Below, piece after piece: positions 17,388 through 26,692 of a DNA stretch of 64,000 nt. Position numbers and translations under genes: made by a program. The notes under the pieces are model-generated. The model was not told the origin of the DNA, made no database searches, and saw nothing but the letters and a program-made list of their open reading frames with translations. Source of the DNA: Massilia atriviolacea. Lineage in GTDB: Bacteria > Pseudomonadota > Gammaproteobacteria > Burkholderiales > Burkholderiaceae_D. Within the stretch, counting starts at the first letter, position 1. Each line of letters begins with the position of its first letter. The DNA lies in NCBI RefSeq assembly GCF_003953935.1, contig NZ_RXLQ01000001.1:284121-348120 (forward strand), read 5' to 3'.

Positions 17388-17778
17388 GGGAATGCACCAC
17401 CAGTTCGTCGAAGCCGGAGGCGGCGTCCGGCTCGCGCGTGAAGCGGTGCGCGGGCAGCAGGGCGACCAGGATTTCGGCCGTGGTGCGGATGGTGCAGCCG
17501 GCCAGCACATGGCCGCCCACGACGCGTCCGGCCGCATCGGCCAGCGCCATGTGCAGGTGCGGGCCGTCCGGCGACAGCGAGCCGGCCAGGGTCAGGATTT
17601 CGATGTCGCCTTCGACTTCGGTCGCGTCGGAGGCACCGGCCAGGCGCAGGCGCGCGCCGCGCAGGCTGCCGATGCCCTGCAAAACGAAGCCGGCCGCCGC
17701 GCCCTGATCGGCCAGCACGCCGGCCAGGGCGGCGCGCAAGTCCTGGCCCGGTTGCAGTCGGAGGGGAAGTGTCTTCAT
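17377..17778 (-). CDS. PPC/DUF296 domain protein
   Basis: A 133-residue protein matching the PPC (plants and prokaryotes conserved, DUF296) domain: LRLQPGQDLRAALAGVLAD, GFVLQGIGSLRGARLRL, the metal-binding-type cluster GPHLHMALADAAGRVVGGHVL, and a tail TREPDAASGFDELVVH. In plants the domain sits in AT-hook DNA-binding proteins; stand-alone bacterial versions form trimers and are of unsettled function. The sirtuin start lies inside its 3' end, so the two are co-expressed. Annotation as DNA-binding by name alone would be unsafe here, because there is no AT-hook. Confidence 0.85.
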   Translation of the reverse strand: MKTLPLRLQPGQDLRAALAGVLADQGAAAGFVLQGIGSLRGARLRLAGASDATEVEGDIEILTLAGSLSPDGPHLHMALADAAGRVVGGHVLAGCTIRTTAEILVALLPAHRFTREPDAASGFDELVVHSHDG

Positions 17779-17788
17779 GCGCCCGATT

Positions 17789-18694
17789 CTACCCGGCCTT
17801 GCGGCGCGACGAGAACACGATCCCGCCGACGATCAGCGCAAACGCCGCTCCGTGGTACAGGTGCGGCAGTTCGCCCAGGAAAGCGGACGACATCATGGCT
17901 GCGAACAGCGGGGTCAGGTTGCTGAAGAAGGCGCCTACGTTCGGTCCCGCGCGCTGCACGCCGGCCCCCCAGCAGCGAAAGGCGATGATGGCCGGGCCGA
18001 TGGCCACGTACATCAGGGCGGCGGCGACGGTCCAGCTCCAGTGGACGGATACAGCGCCGCCGGTCCATTCGACTCCGGCGAATACGCCCGACCACAGCAC
18101 GCCGTAGATGACCTGGGCCAGCAAGAAGGCGGCCCAGTCGGCGCGTACGGCGGGCGGATCGTTGTGGCGCGTCAGCAGCCAGCTATAGAAGGACCAGGCG
18201 ATGGTCGCCAGGATCATGTACAGGTCGCCGGCGACCAGGCGCATCGCGGCCAACTGCTGCCAGTCGCCCCGGCACAGCACCACCAGCACGCCGGCGATCG
18301 ACATGGCGGCGCCGACGACCTGCTGGCGCCCGACCTTCACGCCGAAGAACAGGGCGCCGATGGCCAGCATCCAGACCGGCATGCCGGCCGCCACCAGGGT
18401 GACGTTGATCGGGGTGGAGCTCTGCAGCGCCAGGTATTGAAGGGAGTTATACAGGCCGATGCCGAGCAGGCCCAGAAGCGCGAAGCGGCGCCAGTTGGCG
18501 CGCAGGGCGTCGCTGGCGAACAGGCGCCGTCCCAGCGGCAGCAGGATCAGCATGGCGATCGACCAGCGCAGCAGGTTGAGCGTCATCGGCGGCACCGCCT
18601 CGCGCACCAGGCGGCCGACGATGGCGTTACCTGCCCACAGAAGCGGGGGCAGGGTCAGCAAACCGATGGTGGAGGGAGACAGTCTCTGGTTCAT
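17789..18694 (-). CDS. EamA/DMT-family transporter
   Basis: A 301-residue inner-membrane protein with ten predicted helices in two EamA repeats (first PLLWAGNAIVGRLVREAVPPM to VLVVLCRG, second GDLYMILATIAWSFYSWLL to LIVGGIVFSSRR). This is the drug/metabolite transporter layout; family members export amino acids, nucleosides or other metabolites. The start MNQRLSPSTIGLL begins 47 bases after the nadB stop on the same strand and 10 bases before the PPC gene, so the run nadB-eamA-PPC-sirtuin may be one transcript. The substrate is not readable. Confidence 0.9.
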   Translation of the reverse strand: MNQRLSPSTIGLLTLPPLLWAGNAIVGRLVREAVPPMTLNLLRWSIAMLILLPLGRRLFASDALRANWRRFALLGLLGIGLYNSLQYLALQSSTPINVTLVAAGMPVWMLAIGALFFGVKVGRQQVVGAAMSIAGVLVVLCRGDWQQLAAMRLVAGDLYMILATIAWSFYSWLLTRHNDPPAVRADWAAFLLAQVIYGVLWSGVFAGVEWTGGAVSVHWSWTVAAALMYVAIGPAIIAFRCWGAGVQRAGPNVGAFFSNLTPLFAAMMSSAFLGELPHLYHGAAFALIVGGIVFSSRRKAG

Positions 18695-18741
18695 GAGTCG
18701 CCGTCGTTCGCGCCGAGAGCCGCCTTGGCGCGGGACCGACG

Positions 18742-20358
18742 TTAACGGCGTGGAGGAGTGAGCACGCTCGGCAAGGCTTTCGGCAGCGTATTCGGATAGT
18801 CGCGGCTGAAATGCAGGCCACGGCTTTCGCGCCTCGTCAGCGCGCTGTTGACGATCAGCGACGCCACGTCGACCAGGTTGCGCAGTTCCAGCAAATCGTG
18901 CGTGATGCGGAAGTTGCGGTAGTACTCGTCGATTTCTTCCTTGAGCAGCGCGATGCGGTGCTGGGCGCGCTCCAGGCGCTTGGTGGTGCGCACGATGCCG
19001 ACGTAATTCCACATGAAGCGGCGCAGTTCGTCCCAGTTGTGGGCGATGACGACTTCCTCGTCGGCGTTGGTGACGCGGCTTTCGTCCCAGGCCGGCAGGT
19101 CGCGTGCTTCGCCTTTCGGCATGGCGGCGATGTCGTGCGCGCAGGCGCGACCGACCACCAGGCATTCGAGCAGCGAATTGCTGGCCAGGCGGTTGGCCCC
19201 GTGCAGGCCGGTGCAGGCCGTTTCGCCGACCGCGTACAGGCCCGGGACATCGGTGCGCCCGGCCAGGTCGGTGACGATGCCGCCGCAGGTGAAGTGCACG
19301 GCCGGCACCACCGGAATCGGTTCCCTGGTGATGTCGATGCCCAGTTCCAGGCAGCGCGCATAAATGGTCGGGAAGTGCTCCTTGAGGAATTCCGGCGACT
19401 GGTGGCTGATATCGAGATTGACGTAATCGAGGCCGCGCTTTTTCATCTCGAAGTCGATGGCGCGCGCCACCACGTCGCGCGGGGCCAGTTCGCCACGCTC
19501 GTCGTGCATCGGCATGAAGCGCGTGCCGGCGGCGGCGCCGGCTTCGGGCGGCAGCTTGAGCAAGCCGCCTTCGCCGCGGATCGCTTCGGTGATCAGGAAG
19601 GACTTGGCGTACGGGTGGTACAGGCAGGTCGGGTGGAACTGGATGAATTCCATGTTCGAGACGCGGCAGCCGGCGCGCCAGGCCATGGCGATGCCGTCGC
19701 CGGTCGCGGTATCCGGATTGGTCGTATATAAATACACCTTGCCGGCGCCGCCGGTGGCCAGCACCGTGTGCTCGGCCTCGAAGGTGAGCACCTTGCCGGT
19801 TTTTTCGTCCTGCACGTACAGGCCGTAGCAGTGCGGCTGGCCGGCGCTGGCGGCGGCCGGCTTCGGTCCCACCTTGTCGGAGGTGATGACGTCGATGGCG
19901 CAGTGCTGCTCGAACAGGGTGATGTTCGGATGCGCGCGCACCTTCTGTTCGAGCGTGACCTGGACCGCGTGCCCGGTGGCGTCGGCCGCGTGGATGATGC
20001 GGCGCTGGCTGTGGCCTCCCTCGCGGGTCAGGTGAAAGCCCATTTCGGCGCTCGGGTCGCGCGTGAACGGCACGCCCTGGTCGATCAGCCATTCGATCGC
20101 TTCGCGCCCGTGTTCGACGATGAAGCGGGTGGCCGCCTCGTCGCACAGGCCGCCGCCGGCGACCAGGGTGTCGTCGATGTGCTGGGCGTGGCTGTCGCCC
20201 GAGTCCAGCACCGCGGCGATGCCGCCCTGGGCCCAGTTGCTGGCTCCGTCGAGCAGGGCCCGTTTGGAGATGATGGCCACGGTGCGCGTCTGCGCGAGAT
20301 GCAGGGCAACCGACAGACCGGCCAGTCCGCTGCCGACAATAGCGACGTCAAATTTCAT
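18742..20358 (-). CDS. nadB: L-aspartate oxidase NadB
   Basis: A 538-residue flavoenzyme that oxidises L-aspartate to iminoaspartate, the first step of de novo NAD synthesis. The N-terminal FAD-binding loop is [15 protein letters not shown]; the fumarate-reductase-type core follows ([37 protein letters not shown]; active-site Arg and His regions), then [37 protein letters not shown] and a helical C-terminal domain ([20 protein letters not shown]). Its product feeds NadA and NadC, encoded 10 kb away on the other strand. It is divergent from the EPS sugar-transferase gene. Confidence 0.96.
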   Translation of the reverse strand: MKFDVAIVGSGLAGLSVALHLAQTRTVAIISKRALLDGASNWAQGGIAAVLDSGDSHAQHIDDTLVAGGGLCDEAATRFIVEHGREAIEWLIDQGVPFTRDPSAEMGFHLTREGGHSQRRIIHAADATGHAVQVTLEQKVRAHPNITLFEQHCAIDVITSDKVGPKPAAASAGQPHCYGLYVQDEKTGKVLTFEAEHTVLATGGAGKVYLYTTNPDTATGDGIAMAWRAGCRVSNMEFIQFHPTCLYHPYAKSFLITEAIRGEGGLLKLPPEAGAAAGTRFMPMHDERGELAPRDVVARAIDFEMKKRGLDYVNLDISHQSPEFLKEHFPTIYARCLELGIDITREPIPVVPAVHFTCGGIVTDLAGRTDVPGLYAVGETACTGLHGANRLASNSLLECLVVGRACAHDIAAMPKGEARDLPAWDESRVTNADEEVVIAHNWDELRRFMWNYVGIVRTTKRLERAQHRIALLKEEIDEYYRNFRITHDLLELRNLVDVASLIVNSALTRRESRGLHFSRDYPNTLPKALPSVLTPPRR

Positions 20359-20492
20359 GTTAGGTGAGTAATTGATAGCGAAGCATCACTATAGTCTATT
20401 TGGGTGCAGCGCGTCTGGCCTTCCGGAAATGCCCAAAATTCCTTGTTTCCAGTCAATACCTTTTGTGCTTCTGTAAGCGATTATCTAGCACG

Positions 20493-20509
20493 CCGTGCCG
20501 TGGGCACGG
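20493..20509 (+). other. Leader stem-loop upstream of EPS sugar transferase
   Basis: A 7-base perfect stem (CCGTGCC/GGCACGG) with a 3-base loop sits 31 bases before the GTG start. It could influence translation or transcription of the EPS gene; no flanking T tract is present. Confidence 0.3.
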
Positions 20510-20540
20510 ACGCGGCAGGCATTGCTCGCATGGGGGAAAC

Positions 20541-21932
20541 GTGATCCGGATCTTCAGTCACTACGTATCCAAGATGGCCTTCGTGCTGCTCTTGCTCGAA
20601 CTGTTGATGTTGCTCGCATCGGCCAGCGTGGCCTCGGTGCTGTGGTTTTCCGACCAGCATGGCAATTTTCGGGCCGATAACCTCTACCTGTCTTCCCTGA
20701 CCTTCGCCCTGGTCATCATTTTCAGCATGAGCGCCCTCGGGATGTACCAGCATGGCTCGCGCGAGGGCATCCGCACCACCCTGATCCGCATCATGCCCTC
20801 GTTCGCGCTCGGTTTCGCACTGCTGTCCGCGCTGATCGCGGTGCGTCCGGAGATCTATTTCGGGCGCGGCATCAGCAGCGCGATCTTCGCCATCGGCGCC
20901 ACCGCCGTGGTGCTCACGCGCCTGGTGGTGTTCAAGTCGGCCGAGTCGGCCCTGCTCGAAGCGCGCCTGATGTTCGTCGGCAGCGGCCCGCTGGCGCGCG
21001 AATGCATGGACCTGGCGCACAGCAAGATCGGCCTGCACCAGTTCAGCGTGGTCGGCTGCGTGCCGATCGCCGGCGAAGACAGCTGCGTGCCGACCTCCCA
21101 GCTGCTGCCGCTGGGCGAGTCGCTGCTGGCCATGGCGCGCCGCTACGAGGCGCGCGAGCTGGTGGTGACGGTGACCAACCGGCGCAGCAAGGAGTTTCCG
21201 GTGCGCGAGCTGCTGGCCTGCGCCCTGGGCGGGGTGCGCGTGATCGACGCCGCCACGTTTTTCGAGCGCGAAGCGTGCCAGATCCGGCTCGACTCGCTGC
21301 AACCGAGCTACCTGATATTCGGCGGCGGTTTCGACCAGAGCTTCTGGCGCGCCAGCGTCAAGCGCAGCTTCGACCTGCTCGCCAGCGGCTTGATCGCCGT
21401 GGCCGCGCTGCCGGTGATGCTGGCGGCGGCGGCCGCGATCCGCTGCGAGGATGGCGGGCCGGTGTTCTACCAGCAGGAGCGGGTCGGCAAGGATGGCGCG
21501 ATCTTCAATGTGCTCAAGTTCCGCAGCATGCGCAAGAACGCCGAGGCGCTCGGGGTGCCCACCTGGGCTGCCGCCGACGATCCGCGCATCACGCGCGTCG
21601 GGCGCTACCTGCGCAAGCTGCGCATCGACGAGCTGCCGCAGATGCTCAATGTGTTCCGGGGCGAGATGAGTTTCGTCGGCCCGCGCCCGGAGCGCGCCTT
21701 TTTCGTCGACCAGCTGGCGCGCGATATCCCTTACTACAACGTCCGCCACAGCATCAAGCCGGGCGTGACGGGCCTGGCCCAGGTGCGCTACCAGTATGGC
21801 GCCTCGGTCGAAGACGCGATCCAGAAACTGCAGTACGACCTGTACTACGTGAAGAACAACAGCCTGTTCCTCGATCTGCTGATCCTGATCGATACGGTGC
21901 AGGTGGTTTTGTTGGGCAAGGGAAGCCGCTGA
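20541..21932 (+). CDS. EpsB-type undecaprenyl-phosphate sugar transferase, PEP-CTERM/EPS system
   Basis: I start at GTG 20541 because GGGGGAA sits just upstream and the resulting N-terminus IRIFSHYVSKMAFVLLLLE matches the EPS-associated family (TIGR03013 type). The 463-residue protein has an N-terminal set of four helices, a Rossmann-like soluble domain (LMFVGSGPLARECMDLA), one more helix, and a C-terminal bacterial sugar transferase domain (KRSFDLLASGLIAVAALPVM, FYQQERVGKDGAIFNVLKFRSM, RKLRIDELPQMLNVFRGEMSFVGPRPE). It attaches the first sugar phosphate to undecaprenyl phosphate at the inner membrane, starting EPS repeat-unit assembly. prsR follows 31 bases later. Confidence 0.93.
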   Translation: MIRIFSHYVSKMAFVLLLLELLMLLASASVASVLWFSDQHGNFRADNLYLSSLTFALVIIFSMSALGMYQHGSREGIRTTLIRIMPSFALGFALLSALIAVRPEIYFGRGISSAIFAIGATAVVLTRLVVFKSAESALLEARLMFVGSGPLARECMDLAHSKIGLHQFSVVGCVPIAGEDSCVPTSQLLPLGESLLAMARRYEARELVVTVTNRRSKEFPVRELLACALGGVRVIDAATFFEREACQIRLDSLQPSYLIFGGGFDQSFWRASVKRSFDLLASGLIAVAALPVMLAAAAAIRCEDGGPVFYQQERVGKDGAIFNVLKFRSMRKNAEALGVPTWAAADDPRITRVGRYLRKLRIDELPQMLNVFRGEMSFVGPRPERAFFVDQLARDIPYYNVRHSIKPGVTGLAQVRYQYGASVEDAIQKLQYDLYYVKNNSLFLDLLILIDTVQVVLLGKGSR

Positions 21933-21963
21933 AGGCGACCCGTCTCTTACAAGGAGCTGCGAC

Positions 21964-23319
21964 ATGGGCAAAAAGAAGCTGTTGGTGGTCGAGGATGACA
22001 AGGGTCTGCAAAAGCAGCTGCGCTGGAGCTTCGACGGCTACGAGGTGCTGATCGCCGAAGACCGCGAGAGCGCGCTGGCGCAGCTGCGCCGCCACCGGCC
22101 GGCCGTGGTCACGCTCGACCTGGGCCTGCCGCCCGACCCGGACGGCGCCGCCGAGGGACTGGCGACCTTGCAGGCGCTGCTGGCGGAGGCCCCCGACACC
22201 AAGGTGATCGTCTTGTCCGGCAACCAGGAACGCGCCCACGCGCTCAAGGCGATCGGGATGGGCGCCTACGATTTCCACCAGAAGCCGTTCGACGCCGACA
22301 CCCTGAAGCTGGTGGTGGAGCGCGCCTACTACCTGCACGCCATGCAGGAAGAGAACCAGCGCATGCTGCAGATCGGGGCGGACTCGCCGCTGGCGCGCAT
22401 CGTCACGCGCGACCCGGCCATGCTGCGCCTGTGCCGCAGCGTCGAAAAGCTGGCGCCGTCGTCGGCCACCGTGATGCTGCTGGGGGACTCGGGCAGCGGC
22501 AAGGAGCTGTTCGCGCGCGGCCTGCACGACCTGTCGGCGCGCCACGACAAGCGCTTCGTGGCGATCAACTGCGCCGCGATTCCCGCCGACCTGCTCGAGA
22601 GCGAATTGTTCGGCCACGAAAAAGGGGCGTTCACCGGCGCCGGCCAGCAAACCCTGGGCAAGATCGAAATGGCCCAGGGCGGCACCTTCTTCCTCGACGA
22701 AATCGGCGACATGGCGATGGCGCTGCAGGCCAAGCTGCTGCGCTTCGTGCAGGAGCGCGTGATCGAACGGATCGGCGGGCGCAGCGAAATCGCGATCGAC
22801 GCGCGCATCGTCTGCGCCACCCACCAGGATTTGCCGAAGCTGGTGCGCGAGGGGCGCTTTCGCGAGGACCTGTACTATCGCCTGAGCGAAGTGGTGCTGG
22901 CCATTCCGCCGCTGCGCGAACGGGTCGGCGACGCCGTGCTGCTGGCGCACCATTTCAAGCACCAGGCCAGCCTGATGGAACGGCGCCACGTGCCGGCCTT
23001 GACCGAAGACGCGGTGCTGGCGATCGAGCAGTACGGCTGGCCGGGCAATGTGCGCGAGCTGGAAAACTGCATCCGGCGCGCGGTGATCATGGCGGAAGGG
23101 CCGCAGATCTGCGCGCGCGACCTTGGCCTGGGCGGCGTGCCGCAGGCGGACGCCCCGGTCAACCTGCGCCAGGTGCGCGACGCCGCCGAATACAAGGTGA
23201 TGGTGACGGCGCTGGCGCGCACCAACGGTTCGATCGTCAAGGCGGCCGAGCTGCTGGGGGTCAGCCGGCCGACCCTGTACGACCTGATGCACCATCACGG
23301 GATCCGGATATCGCCCTGA
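21964..23319 (+). CDS. prsR: Sigma-54-dependent response regulator PrsR
   Basis: A 451-residue NtrC-type activator. The receiver domain (about 1-125) has the acidic pocket VVEDDKGLQ and the phospho-acceptor D52 (TLDLGLPP). The AAA+ domain has Walker [15 protein letters not shown] near residue 173, the sigma-54 contact loop [10 protein letters not shown] near 220, and Walker [13 protein letters not shown]. The C-terminal Fis-type helix-turn-helix is [22 protein letters not shown]. This is the PEP-CTERM-system regulator class (TIGR02915 type), in which kinase PrsK phosphorylates PrsR to turn on PEP-CTERM protein genes with RpoN. No prsK is present here, but a sigma-54 promoter is seen before the PEP-CTERM gene at 33059. 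Confidence 0.93.
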   Translation: MGKKKLLVVEDDKGLQKQLRWSFDGYEVLIAEDRESALAQLRRHRPAVVTLDLGLPPDPDGAAEGLATLQALLAEAPDTKVIVLSGNQERAHALKAIGMGAYDFHQKPFDADTLKLVVERAYYLHAMQEENQRMLQIGADSPLARIVTRDPAMLRLCRSVEKLAPSSATVMLLGDSGSGKELFARGLHDLSARHDKRFVAINCAAIPADLLESELFGHEKGAFTGAGQQTLGKIEMAQGGTFFLDEIGDMAMALQAKLLRFVQERVIERIGGRSEIAIDARIVCATHQDLPKLVREGRFREDLYYRLSEVVLAIPPLRERVGDAVLLAHHFKHQASLMERRHVPALTEDAVLAIEQYGWPGNVRELENCIRRAVIMAEGPQICARDLGLGGVPQADAPVNLRQVRDAAEYKVMVTALARTNGSIVKAAELLGVSRPTLYDLMHHHGIRISP

Positions 23320-23334
23320 ACGGGGCGATGCGCC

Positions 23335-23997
23335 TCACCAGGAAGCGATCCAGTTGGCGCTGACCTCCGCCACCTCGTCTCGCCACGCACGGCTGGCGAA
23401 GGTGCGGCCGGCGCCGGCGATGGTGACGCATTTGCAGCGCAGCGCATGGCGCGCGATCAGGGCGGGCAACTGCTGCGCCGCCGCATCCTGGCCGCCCAGG
23501 ATCAGCAGCGCGGCGCCGTCGAAACCGGCCAGGCCGGCCAGCACGCGCTGCGCCAGCATGTCCGGCGCGGCGTCGGCGCGCGGCGCGAGCCAGGGATTGA
23601 GCAGCACCACGCCGGCCACGCGGGCCTCGGCTTGCGCGTAGCGCAGGGCGGCCATGGCGGCGTCGCCAAGGCCCCACAGCACCAGCTCGCGCAGCTCCGG
23701 GACCTGGGCGAAGAAGGCGCGGATGGCGGCATCGACATCGTCGGCTAGGGCGTCGATGGTGCGCGCTTCGCCCTCGCTGTCGCCCATGCCGCGGTGGTCG
23801 AAACGCAGCACCGGGATGCCGCGCCCGGCCAGCACCCGCGCCAGCAGCGTGAAATGGCGGTGCTGGCCGATGCGGTATTGCGGACCGCTGGTGACGACCA
23901 GGACGCCGCGCGCCAGCGGGCGCTCGGGCAGGTCGAGGATGCCGATCAGGGAATTGCCCTGGCAGCTGAACTGGACTGCGCGTTGTTCGGCAAACAT
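23335..23997 (-). CDS. Exosortase-A-associated alpha/beta hydrolase 1
   Basis: A 220-residue alpha/beta hydrolase of the exosortase A system (hydrolase 1 type). It starts MFAEQRAVQFSCQGNSLIGILDLPE, has the oxyanion strand GVLVVTSGPQYRIGQHRHF, the turn FDHRGMGDSEG and a nucleophile elbow reading LWGLGDAAMAAL. I see no Ser at the expected elbow position, where this family, as I recall it, has Cys. Activity is therefore uncertain. The start overlaps the stop of hydrolase 2 by one base (TGATG), so the two are translationally coupled. The substrate in EPS metabolism is unknown; lipid-linked or acylated sugar intermediates are possible. Confidence 0.85.
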   Translation of the reverse strand: MFAEQRAVQFSCQGNSLIGILDLPERPLARGVLVVTSGPQYRIGQHRHFTLLARVLAGRGIPVLRFDHRGMGDSEGEARTIDALADDVDAAIRAFFAQVPELRELVLWGLGDAAMAALRYAQAEARVAGVVLLNPWLAPRADAAPDMLAQRVLAGLAGFDGAALLILGGQDAAAQQLPALIARHALRCKCVTIAGAGRTFASRAWRDEVAEVSANWIASW

Positions 23998-24854
23998 CAG
24001 CGTTCCCCCATGAAGACGGCGCTGGTGGCGTCGAGCAGCGCCGGGCAATCGGCGATGTCGTTGGCGCCCCAGAACGGCCGCCCCTCGATCGGGTGGAAAT
24101 GCAGGGTGGCCCCGCGCGCGTTCCAGCGGCGCGCGATGCGGGCGGCGCTGGCGGCCAGGCGCAGCGGCGCCGGCGAGCCGCTGGCGAACCAGTGCACCTG
24201 GCAGGGCGGCAGCGGCAGCGCCGCCGCGTCGCAGGCATCGATGGCATGCGCCAGCGGCGCGGCCAGTTCGTAGCCGCCGACTTCGAGCATGCCGCGCGTC
24301 CTCAATGCGGCGCGCAGCTGGCCGGTGGTGCCCAGGGTGGCCGGGTCGCCCGGGTCGCTGGCGCGCATGCGCGCCGCCAGGTCCTGGCGCAGGAACTGGT
24401 TGATGCAGGTGTGCCCGTTGAGGAAGGGCTGCCACAGGATGATGCCGTCGACCTGCATCCCGCAGGCGGCGTCGAGGGCCAGCAAGCCGCCCAGGCGCAC
24501 GCCCCACAGGTGCATCGGCCCGCTGCCCGCGCGCTCGCGCAGCCATGCGCGGGCGCTGGCAAGGTCGCGTTTCCAGATGTCCCAGCGTGCCACGCTCAGG
24601 TCGCCGCAACTGTCGCCGCAGCCGAACAGGTCGATCTGCAGCACCGCGTAGCCGGCCGCCGCGAAGCGCCGCGCCTGCAGGCTGGCCATGCGGCGCGCCT
24701 TGTTCATTTCGTCGGCGAAGGGATGGACGTACAGGATCGCCCCGCGCGCGGGCACCTGCGGCGCGGGCGCGTGATACAGGCTGAAACGGGTGCCGGGATC
24801 GACATCGAAGAAAAACGGATACACGCGCGGTAGCGGCAGCAGGGGCGCATTCAT
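23997..24854 (-). CDS. Exosortase-A-associated alpha/beta hydrolase 2
   Basis: A 285-residue protein of the hydrolase 2 type: RVYPFFFDVDPGTRFSLYH, AILYVHPFADEMNKARRM, then LQIDLFGCGDSCGD and an elbow LWGVRLGGLLALD, in which Arg stands where a Ser nucleophile would be. Later parts ILWQPFLNGHTCINQFLR and ARRWNARGATLHFHPIEGRPFW fit the same group. I chose the ATG at 24854, with AGGAG 11 bases upstream; the frame is open further up without a good start. It leads a two-gene operon with hydrolase 1. It is divergent from the acyl-CoA ligase gene, with a notable hairpin in the shared upstream region. Confidence 0.86.
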   Translation of the reverse strand: MNAPLLPLPRVYPFFFDVDPGTRFSLYHAPAPQVPARGAILYVHPFADEMNKARRMASLQARRFAAAGYAVLQIDLFGCGDSCGDLSVARWDIWKRDLASARAWLRERAGSGPMHLWGVRLGGLLALDAACGMQVDGIILWQPFLNGHTCINQFLRQDLAARMRASDPGDPATLGTTGQLRAALRTRGMLEVGGYELAAPLAHAIDACDAAALPLPPCQVHWFASGSPAPLRLAASAARIARRWNARGATLHFHPIEGRPFWGANDIADCPALLDATSAVFMGER

Positions 24855-24993
24855 GGTGGTCGGATCTCCTGTACGGACCCCGGTCTCGGCCCGGGTCGCA
24901 AGATTACGGGCGCGCTGGTGATGCCATGCACGGTTCCGTCGCCCCTGTCGTGTCCGCGGAACCGGTTTCATTAAACACCCCCGACAGAGCGGC

Positions 24994-25024
24994 CTCTTGA
25001 GCGGGCACAAGCTCAAGAGTGCCC
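24994..25024. promoter_or_regulatory. Paired inverted repeats with pseudoknot potential between divergent EPS genes
   Basis: A perfect 9-base inverted repeat (CTCTTGAGC 24994-25002, GCTCAAGAG 25011-25019) has an 8-base centre GGGCACAA. The GGGCAC in this centre is complementary to GTGCCC at 25019-25024. As RNA this can form a second, partly overlapping stem (H-type pseudoknot or two alternative hairpins); as DNA it offers two nested palindromes. It lies 87 bases before the ligase ATG and 140 bases from the hydrolase 2 start. The regulator, if any, is unknown. Confidence 0.4.
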
Positions 25025-25110
25025 GGGCCTTGTTTGATACGGGTCAAGGACAGCGCCGCCGTTTTTCCTGACCATAGATTCCCACTGGAAACAAACTAAT
25101 CGAGGACACC

Positions 25111-26682
25111 ATGCCCCAGCTCGTGCACGAACTCATCACGGAGGCGGCCCGCCGCACGCCGCAGGGCCTGGCCTTGCGCTATCTCGACAACAGCCTCGCG
25201 TATGCCGAGCTGGCGCAGGGGGTCGAGGTTGCGGCGCAGGGCTTGCTGGCCCTGGGGCTGGAGCGCGGCGAGCGGGTCGCGATTTTTCTCGACAAGTGCG
25301 AGGAAGCGGTGCTGGCCATGTTCGGCGCGGCCGCCGCCGGGCTGGTGTTCGTGCCCGTCAATCCCCTGCTGAAAGCGGGCCAGGTCGGCCATGTGCTGCG
25401 CGACAGCGGCGCCCGCGTGCTGCTGACCTCGCCCGGCCGGCTGGCGGCGCTCGAGCTCGAACTGGCGCAGTGCCCGGGCCTGCGCTGCGTACTGCAGACC
25501 GGGCGCGAGGATGGCATGCTGCCCGGGCTGGGCGTGCTCGGCTGGGACGGCTGGCTGCGGCGCGCCGCCGCCGGCCCTGCGCGCGCGGCGCATCGGCGCA
25601 TCGAAAGCGACATCGCGGCCCTGTTGTACACCTCGGGCGGGAGCGGCGCGCCCAAGGGCGTGGTGCTGTCGCACCGCAACCTGGTGGCGGGCGCGGCCAG
25701 CGTGTCCGGCGAACTCGGGCACACGGCGCAAGACCGCATCCTGGCGCTGCTGCCGTTCAGCCTGGCTTACGGCCTGAGCCAGCTGACCGGCGCCTTTGCC
25801 GCCGGCGCCGCCGTGGTGCTGATGAATCCACTGTTGACGCGCGATATTCCGGCCCTGGCCGCGCGCGAACGCATTACCGGCCTGGCCGCGCTGCCGCCGC
25901 TGTGGATCCAGTTGGCCGAGCTGCACTGGGAAGCGGCCGGCAGCCTGCGCTACCTGACCAGTTCCGGCGGGACCTTGCCGCGCGCCACCCTGGACGCGCT
26001 GCGGCGGCGCCTGCCGCAGGCACGCATGTACCTGATGTTCGGGATGACCGAGGCGTTCCGCTCGACCTGCCTGACGCCCGAGCAGCGCGCGCTGCGTCCC
26101 GATTCCATCGGCAAGGCGATCGCGAATGCCGAGGTGCTGGTGCTGCGGCCGGACGGCCAGCCGTGCGCGCCGGGCGAGCCGGGCGAACTGGTGCATCGCG
26201 GACCGCTGGTGGCGCTCGGCTACTGGAACGACGCGGCGCGCAGCGCCGAGCGCTTCCGCCCCTTGCCCTCGCGCGACGGCGCGCCGCTGGCCGAACTGGC
26301 GCTGTGGACCGGGGATACGGTGCGCATCGACGAGGAAGGCTATCTGTACTTTCTCGGGCGCAGCGACGAGACCATCAAGACCGGCGGCTACCGGGTCAGT
26401 CCGAGCGAGATCGAGGACGTGCTGTACGCGACCGGGCTGGTGGAGGAAGCGGCGGCGCTGGGGCTCGATCATCCGGTGCTGGGACAGTCGATCGCGCTGG
26501 CGGTGACGGCGCGCTCCGGCTGCCCGCTGGAGCCGGCGGCGCTGCTGGCGGCTTGCCGCGCCAAGTTGCCGGCTTACATGATGCCGCTGCTGGCGCAAGT
26601 GCGGGCGGCGGCCTTGCCGCGCAGTCCCAACGGCAAGTTCGACCGGCGCCTGCTGGCCGCGCAGATGGCGGGCGCGGCCTGA
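25111..26682 (+). CDS. Acyl-CoA ligase (AMP-forming), exosortase-A-system associated
   Basis: A 523-residue adenylate-forming enzyme. It has the P-loop-like motif LLYTSGGSGAPKGVVLSH near residue 171, LTSSGGTLPRATLD, MFGMTEAFRSTCL, then WTGDTVRIDEEGYLYFLGRSDETIKTGGYRVSPSEIE and the catalytic Lys region LPRSPNGKFDR at the end. It would activate a carboxylic acid as acyl-AMP and load it on CoA or a carrier protein. The association with exosortase A loci (TIGR03098 type) is known but the acid is not. In many such loci an acyl carrier protein gene lies beside it; none is visible here. A GAGGACACC ribosome site precedes the ATG. Confidence 0.92.
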   Translation: MPQLVHELITEAARRTPQGLALRYLDNSLAYAELAQGVEVAAQGLLALGLERGERVAIFLDKCEEAVLAMFGAAAAGLVFVPVNPLLKAGQVGHVLRDSGARVLLTSPGRLAALELELAQCPGLRCVLQTGREDGMLPGLGVLGWDGWLRRAAAGPARAAHRRIESDIAALLYTSGGSGAPKGVVLSHRNLVAGAASVSGELGHTAQDRILALLPFSLAYGLSQLTGAFAAGAAVVLMNPLLTRDIPALAARERITGLAALPPLWIQLAELHWEAAGSLRYLTSSGGTLPRATLDALRRRLPQARMYLMFGMTEAFRSTCLTPEQRALRPDSIGKAIANAEVLVLRPDGQPCAPGEPGELVHRGPLVALGYWNDAARSAERFRPLPSRDGAPLAELALWTGDTVRIDEEGYLYFLGRSDETIKTGGYRVSPSEIEDVLYATGLVEEAAALGLDHPVLGQSIALAVTARSGCPLEPAALLAACRAKLPAYMMPLLAQVRAAALPRSPNGKFDRRLLAAQMAGAA

Positions 26683-26692
26683 CTGTCCCGGC

